A stretch of 64,000 nt of DNA from Blastomonas fulva (GTDB lineage Bacteria; Pseudomonadota; Alphaproteobacteria; Sphingomonadales; Sphingomonadaceae), in the NCBI RefSeq assembly GCF_003431825.1, contig NZ_CP020083.1:3076501-3140500 (forward strand). Reading direction: 5' to 3'. Made by a program: the position numbers and the translations under genes. Positions 1 to 7,115 of the stretch are shown here, piece by piece. The notes under the pieces were generated by a model. That model ran no database searches. It saw nothing but the letters and a program-made list of their open reading frames with translations, and had not been told where the DNA came from. Position 1 is the stretch's first letter, and every line of letters begins with the position of its first letter.

Positions 1-1
1 T

Positions 2-751
2 TGGCCCGCCTTCCTGATGAGCGCTGGCATCGCGGTGTCCAAGCAGGTGTTCGGCCATGGCTTCCTGCTCAACAAGGGCGAGAAGATGTCCAAATCGGTC
101 GGCAACGTCGTCGATCCGTTTGCGCTTGCCGATGCCTTTGGCGTCGACCAGTTGCGTTACTTCCTGCTGCGCGAGGTCAGCTTCGGACAGGATGGGAGCT
201 ATTCGCCGCAAGCCATTGCGATGCGGTCGAATGCCGATCTGTCGAACAGCTTCGGAAACCTCGCCCAGCGCATTCTCAGCTTCATCGCCAAGAACCTAGA
301 TGGCTATCTGCCCGCGATCCGGGGGCACCAGCCCGCCGATACCGCGCTGTTCGAGGTTCTGACTGATGCGCTGCAGACCGAGATGCCCAAGGCTTTCGAG
401 GAACTATCGCTGTCGCAAGGGATCGAGGCGTGGATGCGCGCGGTGTTTGCCTGCAACGCCTATGTCGACGAACAGGCGCCCTGGGCGCTCAAGAAGACCG
501 ATCCCGAACGGATGGAGACGGTACTGGCGACATTGTACATCGCCATCGCGCAGCTTTCGATCGCGATCTCTCCCGTCATCCCGGGCAGCGCCAAGGCGTT
601 GCTCGATCATATGGGCGTTCCCGACGATGTCCGTTCGCTCGCTGCGATGGGCAGTCACTGGTATTCGCCGCTCGCCGAGAGCGACTATCAGGTGGGCGTA
701 CCCAAGCCCTTGTTCCCGCGCATCGATCTGCCTGCCGAAGACGCCGAGTGA
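2..751 (+). CDS. metG: Methionyl-tRNA synthetase, 3' part (5' end outside window)
   Basis: Charges tRNA-Met with methionine in the cytosol. The window opens inside the gene; the frame is open from base 2, so the true start lies upstream and the ATG at 17 is internal. The class I KMSKS signature is encoded at 83-97, followed by an all-helical anticodon-binding region. The protein ends in an acidic tail soon after that region and has no C-terminal EMAP-II-like tRNA-binding domain, so it is the short form of the enzyme. The stop codon overlaps the tatD start (TGATG), which indicates co-translation with the downstream genes. Confidence 0.95.
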   Translation, partial: WPAFLMSAGIAVSKQVFGHGFLLNKGEKMSKSVGNVVDPFALADAFGVDQLRYFLLREVSFGQDGSYSPQAIAMRSNADLSNSFGNLAQRILSFIAKNLDGYLPAIRGHQPADTALFEVLTDALQTEMPKAFEELSLSQGIEAWMRAVFACNAYVDEQAPWALKKTDPERMETVLATLYIAIAQLSIAISPVIPGSAKALLDHMGVPDDVRSLAAMGSHWYSPLAESDYQVGVPKPLFPRIDLPAEDAE

Positions 752-1530
752 TGCTGGTCGATTCGCACTGCCACCTGAACTACAAGGGCATGGCCGAGCA
801 GCAGCCTGACCTGCTCGAGCGTGCGCGTTCGTCGGGCGTCACCGCGATGCTCAACATCTCCACCCGCGCCAGCGAATGGGACGCTGTGACCGCCACCGCG
901 CACCGCGAGGCGGATGTCTGGGCAAGCATCGGCATCCACCCGCATGAGGCCGATGCGCATGCGGATATCGACACCGCGCGCCTGGTCGCGCGAGCCCAAG
1001 CGGACGAGCGGGTCATCGGCATCGGTGAAACCGGGCTCGATTACTTCTACGACCATTCCGACCGCGATCAGCAGCGCCGCAGCTTCATTTCGCACATCGC
1101 GGCGTCGCGCATCACCGGCCTGCCGCTGATCGTCCACACCCGCGATGCCGAGGACGACACCGCGGCGATCCTGGCCGAAGAAATGGGGAAGGGGGGCTTC
1201 CCCGCGCTGATCCACTGCTTCACCGCCAGCGCCGATTTTGCCGCCAAGGTGTTGGACCTCGGGTTGTACATCTCGATCTCGGGCATTGTGACATTCAAGA
1301 ACGCCAAGGATCTGCAGGCGGTGGCGCGCGATATTCCGGCGGACCGGCTGATGGTCGAAACCGACGCGCCGTTCCTCGCGCCGGTGCCGCACCGCGGCAA
1401 GCAAGGTGAGCCTGCGTTCGTGGCGGACACCGCGCGCTTTGTCGCGGGCTTGCGCGACGAACCGTACGAGCACCTGTGCGAAACGACGTCGCAGAACTTC
1501 TACCGCCTGTTCAACCGGGCGCGCCCATGA
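751..1530 (+). CDS. tatD: TatD family metal-dependent deoxyribonuclease
   Basis: 259 aa, a full-length TIM-barrel hydrolase of the TatD/YcfH family; members have 3'-exonuclease activity on DNA and RNA. Metal ligands are visible: the HCH pair at H6/H8, E93 in GETGLDYF, H129 in VHTRDA, H155 in ALIHCF and D205 in VETDAPFLAP. The ATG overlaps the metG stop by one base and the stop overlaps the next start (ATGA), so it sits in a metG-tatD-hydrolase-protease operon. The metG-tatD-MBL order is common in alphaproteobacteria. Cytosolic, no signal peptide. Confidence 0.95.
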   Translation: MLVDSHCHLNYKGMAEQQPDLLERARSSGVTAMLNISTRASEWDAVTATAHREADVWASIGIHPHEADAHADIDTARLVARAQADERVIGIGETGLDYFYDHSDRDQQRRSFISHIAASRITGLPLIVHTRDAEDDTAAILAEEMGKGGFPALIHCFTASADFAAKVLDLGLYISISGIVTFKNAKDLQAVARDIPADRLMVETDAPFLAPVPHRGKQGEPAFVADTARFVAGLRDEPYEHLCETTSQNFYRLFNRARP

Positions 1531-2303
1531 GGGCGATCCTGCTGGGATCGGGTACCTCGGGCGGGGTCCCGCGGATCGGCAACGATTGGGGCGCGTGCGA
1601 TCCCGCCAACCCGCGCAACCGCCGTTCGCGGGTGTCGATGATCGTCGAACATGCCGGCAAGCGGGTGCTGATCGATACATCGCCGGATCTTCGCAACCAG
1701 CTCCTCGCGCAGGACATCGGCGCGCTCGACGCGGTGATCTGGACGCACGATCATGCCGATCACAGCCATGGCATCGACGATTTGCGCGCGCTGTATCACC
1801 GCAGCCGCAAGCCGTTACCGGGGTTTGGCAGAGGCTATAGTTTACAAAGTCTTGTCAGCCGTTTCGACTATGTTTTTGCAGGCGGAGACGGGTATCCTTC
1901 GATCGTGGACCTGCATGATCTGGCCGATGACCAGACCATTTGCGGCATGCAGGTGCGCTGCGTCGATCAGCCGCACGGTCCGGTGCTGTCGACCGGTCTC
2001 AGGTTCGACGCCGATGGCATGTCGATCGTCTACGCCACGGATTTTGCCAGCGTCACCGACGACATGGTCGCGCTGTATTCCGGCTGCGATGTGCTGGTGA
2101 CGGATTGCCTGCGCTACGAGAAGCATCCCACGCATGCCAATCTGGAGATGGCGATGGATTTGGCGACCCGTACCGGCGCGCGGCACACGGTGCTGACCCA
2201 TATGGACAAGAGCCTCGATTACGCGACCTTGTGCGCGCAATTGCCCAACGCAATCGAGCCGGGCTTTGACGGGCTGACTATCGACCTCGAGCAGGTGGCG
2301 TAA
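1527..2303 (+). CDS. MBL-fold metallo-hydrolase (PhnP-like phosphodiesterase family)
   Basis: 258 aa metallo-beta-lactamase-fold hydrolase. The N-terminus carries GSGTSGGVPRIGNDWG, and the zinc-binding signature is THDHADHSHG (H74, H76, D78, H79); both are typical of the family that includes the cyclic phosphodiesterase PhnP. Later histidines include the one in LTHMDKSLDY. ATG at 1527 overlaps the tatD stop and starts directly at the conserved N-terminus; an upstream in-frame start at 1476 would add 17 residues unrelated to the family. Substrate unknown: no phosphonate genes are nearby, so PhnP function cannot be assumed. Confidence 0.88.
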   Translation: MRAILLGSGTSGGVPRIGNDWGACDPANPRNRRSRVSMIVEHAGKRVLIDTSPDLRNQLLAQDIGALDAVIWTHDHADHSHGIDDLRALYHRSRKPLPGFGRGYSLQSLVSRFDYVFAGGDGYPSIVDLHDLADDQTICGMQVRCVDQPHGPVLSTGLRFDADGMSIVYATDFASVTDDMVALYSGCDVLVTDCLRYEKHPTHANLEMAMDLATRTGARHTVLTHMDKSLDYATLCAQLPNAIEPGFDGLTIDLEQVA

Positions 2304-2917
2304 TGGGCGAAAGCGAAACCGCGAGCCTGATCTACAGCCTGTTGCTGCTGGTGCTGGTCGGCAGCGCCCTGGTCTCGCGCAGCCTGCCGATCGGCCAGAC
2401 GCTCAAGATGGCGATGGGCTGGCTTGGCATCTTCGCGCTGATCTTCCTGCTGGTGAGCTTTCGCCCCGAACTCAAGATGATCTGGGAGCGTGTCACCGGC
2501 GAACTCGGCCTTGGCGGCGCGCCTGCGATCACCGGCGCGCCGACGACGCTGCGCAAGGGTGAAGATGGACATTTCTGGGTCAACGCCGAGGTCAATGGTG
2601 CAGCTGTGCGGTTCATGGTCGACAGCGGCGCAAGCTTTACCGCGCTGTCGGTCGATGCGGCGCGCAGCGCCGGTGTCGAGCCGGATCCGCTCAGCATGAA
2701 GGTGGTGCTCGAAACCGCCAATGGCATCGTCGAGGCCGACAGGGCTACCGTGGCGGATCTTCGCGTCGGATCGCTTGGCATGAAGGATCATGCAGTGGTC
2801 ATCGCGTCTGCCTTTGGCGAGACCAATGTGCTTGGGATGAATTTCCTTTCGGCGCTGGAAAGCTGGCGGGTCGAGGGCGACAGCATGATCCTGGTGCCGC
2901 GAACCACCTCGCGTTGA
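2303..2917 (+). CDS. Membrane-anchored retropepsin-like aspartic protease (TIGR02281 type)
   Basis: 204 aa. Two hydrophobic segments at about residues 7-24 and 37-53 anchor the protein. A single pepsin-like half-domain follows, with the active-site motif FMVDSGASFTAL (D107) and a flap/second hydrophobic-hydrophobic-Gly region around NVLGMNFLSALE. This arrangement matches the clan AA, retroviral-type aspartic proteases of alphaproteobacteria, which act as dimers because each chain supplies one Asp. The catalytic domain probably faces the periplasm. The start overlaps the upstream stop (TAATG). Physiological substrate unknown. Confidence 0.85.
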   Translation: MGESETASLIYSLLLLVLVGSALVSRSLPIGQTLKMAMGWLGIFALIFLLVSFRPELKMIWERVTGELGLGGAPAITGAPTTLRKGEDGHFWVNAEVNGAAVRFMVDSGASFTALSVDAARSAGVEPDPLSMKVVLETANGIVEADRATVADLRVGSLGMKDHAVVIASAFGETNVLGMNFLSALESWRVEGDSMILVPRTTSR

Positions 2918-2941
2918 AATTACATTAATTTAACATAATAT
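2914..2941 (+). promoter_or_regulatory. Probable sigma-70 promoter of mazG
   Basis: TTGAAA (2914-2919), a 16-nt spacer and TAATAT (2936-2941) lie in a markedly AT-rich 44-nt gap within otherwise GC-rich DNA. The -35 hexamer includes the stop codon of the preceding protease gene. A perfect 14-bp palindrome (2935-2948) covers the -10 box and the expected start point. The predicted leader before the mazG ATG is about 14 nt. Confidence 0.6.
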
Positions 2942-2961
2942 ATATTATCGGACTTAAACAG

Positions 2962-3756
2962 ATGACATCCGAGACTGACCCTTCCGCCACTTCCCCGGCC
3001 GCAACCACCCCGCTCGACCGGTTGGTCACGATCATGGCGCGGCTGCGCGATCCTCAGGCCGGATGTCCATGGGATATCGAGCAGACCTTTGCGACGATCG
3101 CGCCGTACACCATCGAAGAAGCCTATGAGGTCGCCGACGCGATCGAGCGTGACGATATGGCCGCGCTCAAGGACGAGCTTGGTGACCTGCTGCTGCAGGT
3201 TGTGTTCCACAGCCGCATGGCCGAGGAAGCCGGACATTTCGCCATCGGCGATGTGATCGACGCAATCAGCGAGAAGATGGTCCGCCGCCATCCGCACATC
3301 TTCGCGGACCAGTCGGTCGAGCAATGGGATTGGGAGGCAATCAAGGCCGAAGAACGCAGCGATGGCGGCTCATCCAGCGCCATGGATGGCGTCGCATCGG
3401 CGCTGCCGGCGCTGATGCGCGCGCAGAAGCTCCAGAAGCGCGCAGCGCGCACCGGGTTCGACTGGCCCGATGTCATGGGCGCGGTCGAAAAGATCGGCGA
3501 GGAAATCGAGGAATTGCTCGAGGCCGAAATTGAAGTCGAACGGATAGACGAAGCGGGCGATCTGCTGTTCGCCGCGGTCAACATGGTCCGCCATATGGGC
3601 GTCAGCGCAGAAGACGCATTGCGCGCGGCCAATGCCAAGTTCGAGCGCCGCTTCCGCGCAATGGAAACCGATGCCGGCGATGCGTTCGCAGGACTGTCGC
3701 TCGAGGATAAGGAACAACTCTGGCAGCGCGCGAAAGCTTCGACGCGCGGGCTATAG
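2962..3756 (+). CDS. mazG: Nucleoside triphosphate pyrophosphohydrolase MazG
   Basis: 264 aa, the usual length. It hydrolyses (d)NTPs to the monophosphate plus pyrophosphate and is a house-cleaning enzyme that also influences ppGpp levels in E. coli. Two MazG repeats are visible. The first, at about residues 35-110, carries the Mg-binding series IEEAYEVADAIE and KDELGDLLLQ. The second, at about 175-215, carries EEIEELLEAEIE and DEAGDLLFA. It has its own promoter. Its stop codon overlaps the hflX stop on the opposite strand: both TAGs are read from the palindrome CTATAG. Confidence 0.95.
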   Translation: MTSETDPSATSPAATTPLDRLVTIMARLRDPQAGCPWDIEQTFATIAPYTIEEAYEVADAIERDDMAALKDELGDLLLQVVFHSRMAEEAGHFAIGDVIDAISEKMVRRHPHIFADQSVEQWDWEAIKAEERSDGGSSSAMDGVASALPALMRAQKLQKRAARTGFDWPDVMGAVEKIGEEIEELLEAEIEVERIDEAGDLLFAAVNMVRHMGVSAEDALRAANAKFERRFRAMETDAGDAFAGLSLEDKEQLWQRAKASTRGL

Positions 3757-5124
3757 CGCCTGGAACCTGCCCCAGTCCTTGTCCGACAGCCGCACCGAAA
3801 GCGCCAGCTCATCGCCCTTCTCGTGCGATGTCAGCACCTCGCCATGCGCGTGCAGCCAAGCCAGCCGCTGGCCATCCTGCCGGGGCAGATTGACGTCATG
3901 AATGCGGTGGCTGATCACCAGCGCAGCCGATGCTGCCCGCAACAGGTCTGACACCCCTTCCCCCGTCAGCGCCGAGATCGGGCAAACGGTGCGATCGTCG
4001 GGCATGGTTTCGGTGAGGAACGCGCGCGCGTCCTCGTCCAGTATGTCCCATTTGTTCCACGCTTCGATCAAGGGCGTCGCCAGCCCCTGTTCGGCGAGCA
4101 CCGGATCGATGACAAGGCCAAGATCGGTGAGGATCGTCTCCACCGACTCCGCCTGCATCTGCGCATCGGGGTGCGCCATGTCGCGGACATGGATGACAAG
4201 ATCGGCCGACAGCACCTCTTCGAGCGTCGCGCGGAACGCGGCGACAAGCTCCGTCGGAAGATCCGAAACGAAGCCCACGGTATCAGAGAGGATGACCTTT
4301 TCCACCCCGTCCAGACGGATGGCGCGCATTGTCGGGTCGAGCGTCGCGAACAGCAGATCCTCCGCCATCACCCCGGCCTGGGTCAGCCGGTTGAACAGCG
4401 TCGACTTGCCCGCATTGGTATAGCCCACCAGCGCGATCACCGGCCAGGGTGCCTTCTGACGCCGCTCGCGGTGCAGCCCGCGGGTGCGCTTGACCTGCTC
4501 CAGCTCGCGCCGCAGCTTGGCCATGCGATCGCGGATCATGCGGCGGTCGGCCTCGATCTGGGTTTCGCCCGGGCCGCCGAGGAAGCCGAAGCCGCCGCGC
4601 TGGCGCTCAAGGTGGGTCCAGCTGCGCACCAGCCGGCCCGCCTGATAATCGAGATGCGCAAGCTCCACCTGCAGCCGCCCTTCAGCGGTCGCGGCGCGCT
4701 CGCCGAAGATTTCAAGGATCAGCCCGGTCCGGTCGATGACCTTGACCTTTAGCCGTTCCTCCAGATTGCGCTGCTGGATCGCCGAAAGGCTGCCATCAAC
4801 GATCAGCAGTTCGGCCTTTTCGTCTTCCAGGCTGGCAGCGATGATATCGACCTGCCCTCCGCCGAACAAAGTCGCAGGGCGCGCGGTGCGGATGCGGAAG
4901 GCGTGCGATGCGCACACCGAAATGCCGATCGCCAGCGCAAGCCCCCGCGCCTCTTCCAGACGCGCGTCCGAATCCACCGCGCCGCGTCGGCCGAGATCGG
5001 GATAGGCAATGACTGCGCGGGTACCGCGAACGAAATCAAGAGCGTGAGGGTCGTTCAAACTTTGCTTTTTCCTTTTGTCCGGCCCCCGAACCGCCGGTTC
5101 AATCTTCTTCGCTGTCCGTATCAC
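3751..5124 (-). CDS. hflX: Ribosome-associated GTPase HflX
   Basis: Up to 457 aa. HflX binds the large ribosomal subunit and splits stalled or stressed ribosomes. Order: N-terminal HflX domain, coiled-coil linker with [19 protein letters not shown], then the G domain with G1 GYTNAGKS (234-241), G3 DTVG (281-284) and G4 NKWD (357-360), and a short C-terminal domain. The longest frame opens with GTG at 5124, inside hfq. A TTG at 5058 preceded by AGGAAAA would give 435 aa, start just before the conserved [11 protein letters not shown], and avoid that overlap; I consider it at least as likely. Last gene of the ntr-hfq-hflX run. Confidence 0.93.
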   Translation of the reverse strand: MIRTAKKIEPAVRGPDKRKKQSLNDPHALDFVRGTRAVIAYPDLGRRGAVDSDARLEEARGLALAIGISVCASHAFRIRTARPATLFGGGQVDIIAASLEDEKAELLIVDGSLSAIQQRNLEERLKVKVIDRTGLILEIFGERAATAEGRLQVELAHLDYQAGRLVRSWTHLERQRGGFGFLGGPGETQIEADRRMIRDRMAKLRRELEQVKRTRGLHRERRQKAPWPVIALVGYTNAGKSTLFNRLTQAGVMAEDLLFATLDPTMRAIRLDGVEKVILSDTVGFVSDLPTELVAAFRATLEEVLSADLVIHVRDMAHPDAQMQAESVETILTDLGLVIDPVLAEQGLATPLIEAWNKWDILDEDARAFLTETMPDDRTVCPISALTGEGVSDLLRAASAALVISHRIHDVNLPRQDGQRLAWLHAHGEVLTSHEKGDELALSVRLSDKDWGRFQAL

Positions 5125-5596
5125 CCCAGTCGCCGGTCAGATCGACCGGGGCATTGGGTTGCACGGTGGATACCGCGTGCTTGTAGGCCAGCTGTGCCAT
5201 GCCTTCGCGTTCGAGCAGCATGCAGAACAGGTCATAAGCCGCGACCTTGCCCTGCAGCATCACGCCGTTGATCAGGAACATGGTCACCGGAACCCCGGTT
5301 TCCTGCACGGTGCGCAAAAACACTTCCTGCAGGTTGCGGTTCTTGGCGTTCTTGGCACCCATCAGCCCCGAGAAGATCCCGAGATCGATCGGCTGGGCAG
5401 GCATGACGGTCGAAATCGCATGCTTGTAGACAAGCTGTGACTGGCCATCGCGGCGCAGCATGACCGAAAAATTGTCGAACCAGGTCACGATGCCCTGAAG
5501 CTTGACGCCCTTGACCAGAAACATGGTCACCGGGATTTTCGATTTCCTCAACGAGTTGAGGAACACATCCTGAATGTTTTGAGCCTTTTCGGTCAT
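5099..5596 (-). CDS. hfq: Tandem-domain RNA chaperone Hfq (two Sm domains in one chain)
   Basis: 165 aa, about twice the Sm core of ordinary Hfq. Domain 1 (residues 6-70) has IQD at 8-10, GVKLQG at 30-35, FDNF at 40-43 and YKHAIST at 57-63. Domain 2 (88-152) has LQE at 89-91, GVMLQG at 111-116, YDLF at 121-124 and YKHAVST at 138-144. An 18-residue linker joins them and the tail is acidic (GDTDSEED). The basic rim is kept in domain 1 (LRKSK, 16-20) but replaced in domain 2 (VQETG, 97-101). ATG 5596 fits the usual Hfq N-terminus; a longer frame upstream adds unrelated residues. Expected role: sRNA-mRNA pairing, probably as a trimer forming a pseudo-hexameric ring. The hfq-hflX neighbourhood is classical. 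Confidence 0.95.
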   Translation of the reverse strand: MTEKAQNIQDVFLNSLRKSKIPVTMFLVKGVKLQGIVTWFDNFSVMLRRDGQSQLVYKHAISTVMPAQPIDLGIFSGLMGAKNAKNRNLQEVFLRTVQETGVPVTMFLINGVMLQGKVAAYDLFCMLLEREGMAQLAYKHAVSTVQPNAPVDLTGDWGDTDSEED

Positions 5597-5690
5597 TTTG
5601 ACCCCCGGTCTTGGTGGTGACGTTGCACCACGGTTCATGAAAAGCCTGTCCGTCACATCCGGCACGGCTGCCGCCAAAGGCCGCACCCCA

Positions 5691-5719
5691 TACATAGTGC
5701 CGAAAGCCCCTGTCGCCAA
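5691..5719 (-). promoter_or_regulatory. Candidate hfq promoter
   Basis: On the minus strand TTGGCG (5719-5714) and TATGTA (5696-5691) are separated by 17 nt, giving an expected start near 5684 and a leader of roughly 88 nt before hfq. The leader contains a short TGGTG/CACCA inverted repeat (5615-5630), a possible site for autoregulation. Pattern recognition only. Confidence 0.35.
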
Positions 5720-5747
5720 TGGCCAGTTTACCGCTTTTCCTTGCCGA

Positions 5748-7112
5748 TCAACGGTCGTGCAACCCCAAGAGCTTGAGTTTGCGGTGCAAGGCCGAGCGCT
5801 CCATCCCGATGAACTCGGCTGTCTTCGAGATATTGCCCGAAAAGCGCCGGATCTGGATCTTGAGATATTCGCGTTCGAAGCTCTCGCGCGCCTCGCGCAG
5901 CGGCACCCCCATCAGGCTGGAAATGCCCGCGGCGCGCCCGCCATCGCCCTGCACCAGTTCGGGCGGGAGCATGTCCACATCGATCTGCGAGAGCCTGCCG
6001 CGCGGCGCCAGGATGATCGTGCGCTCGATAACGTTGCGCAGCTGGCGGACATTGCCCGGCCAGTTGTAGCTCTGCAGCGCCGCCATCGCCTCGCTGCTGG
6101 TTTCCGGCGGCGTGATGCCATGCTCGCTGGCGAAGCGCGCGACATAATGCTCGACCAACGCGGGAATGTCGTCGCGGCGTTCGGTGAGCGCCGGGATCTC
6201 GACCGGCACGACGTTCAAACGGTAGAACAGGTCTTCGCGGAAGCGTCCCTCGGCAATCTCGTGCTCCAGATTGCGCGATGTCGCCGACACGAAGCGGACA
6301 TCGACCTTGATCGGTCGGGTTGCGCCCACGCGCGAGAAGCTCTGGTCGGTCAGCACGCGCAGGATCTTGGCCTGGGTGGATTCGGGCATGTCGGCAACCT
6401 CGTCGAGGAACAGCGTCCCGCCGTGCGCGCGTTCGAGCAGCCCGGATGTCGCCACCCTGCCCTGGTCCTCCTCGCCGAAAAGCTCCTGCTCGAACCGATC
6501 CGGGGTCATCCGCGCGGAGTTGACCGTGATGAACGGCCCGCCCGAACGGCCGCTCCAGCTGTGCAGCAGCCGCGCGGCGACCTCCTTGCCCACGCCTGCA
6601 GGTCCGGTGATCAGCAGCCGGCTACCGCTGTTGGCGACGCGCTTGAGCGTCGCGCGGACCGCGTTGATCGCGCTGGAGCTGCCGGTCAATTCGTCGGAAA
6701 TGCCAAGTTTTTCGCGCAGCTGAGCATTCTCGCGCCGCAGCCGCGCGGTTTCGGTGCCGCGCGCGACCATATGGATCAGTCGCTCAGCCTCGAACGGCTT
6801 TTCGATGAAGTCCATCGCGCCGCGCGAGATCGCCGAAACCGCGGTGTCAATGTTCCCGTGACCCGAAAATATGATCACCGGCAGATCGGCATCGCGCGAC
6901 TTGATCTCGTCGAGCAGTTCGAGCCCGTCGAGCTTGCTGCCCTTGAGCCAGACGTCGAGCAGCACCAGGGACGGGCGGCGTTCGTCGATCGCGGCGAGCG
7001 CGGCATCGCTGCCACCGGCCGAACGGCAGCTATAGCCTTCGTCCTCCAGCACGCCCGAGACCAGGTCCCGGATATCGCGCTCGTCATCAACAATCAGGAT
7101 TTCCAAAGGCAT
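5748..7112 (-). CDS. ntrX: NtrX, NtrC-family response regulator with degenerate sigma-54 contact loop
   Basis: 454 aa: receiver domain (1-120, phospho-acceptor D53 in LVLLDVW), AAA+ domain (about 135-370) and Fis-type HTH (about 415-454, ending [15 protein letters not shown]). It partners NtrY in nitrogen, redox and envelope control. The Walker A reads GPAGVGKE instead of GESGTGKE. The region that should hold GAFTGA reads [15 protein letters not shown], so the sigma-54 contact loop is absent, as is usual in alphaproteobacterial NtrX. It is therefore expected to act as a repressor or sigma-70-type regulator rather than a sigma-54 activator. Three bases downstream of ntrY and followed by hfq. 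Confidence 0.93.
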   Translation of the reverse strand: MPLEILIVDDERDIRDLVSGVLEDEGYSCRSAGGSDAALAAIDERRPSLVLLDVWLKGSKLDGLELLDEIKSRDADLPVIIFSGHGNIDTAVSAISRGAMDFIEKPFEAERLIHMVARGTETARLRRENAQLREKLGISDELTGSSSAINAVRATLKRVANSGSRLLITGPAGVGKEVAARLLHSWSGRSGGPFITVNSARMTPDRFEQELFGEEDQGRVATSGLLERAHGGTLFLDEVADMPESTQAKILRVLTDQSFSRVGATRPIKVDVRFVSATSRNLEHEIAEGRFREDLFYRLNVVPVEIPALTERRDDIPALVEHYVARFASEHGITPPETSSEAMAALQSYNWPGNVRQLRNVIERTIILAPRGRLSQIDVDMLPPELVQGDGGRAAGISSLMGVPLREARESFEREYLKIQIRRFSGNISKTAEFIGMERSALHRKLKLLGLHDR

Positions 7113-7115
7113 AGA

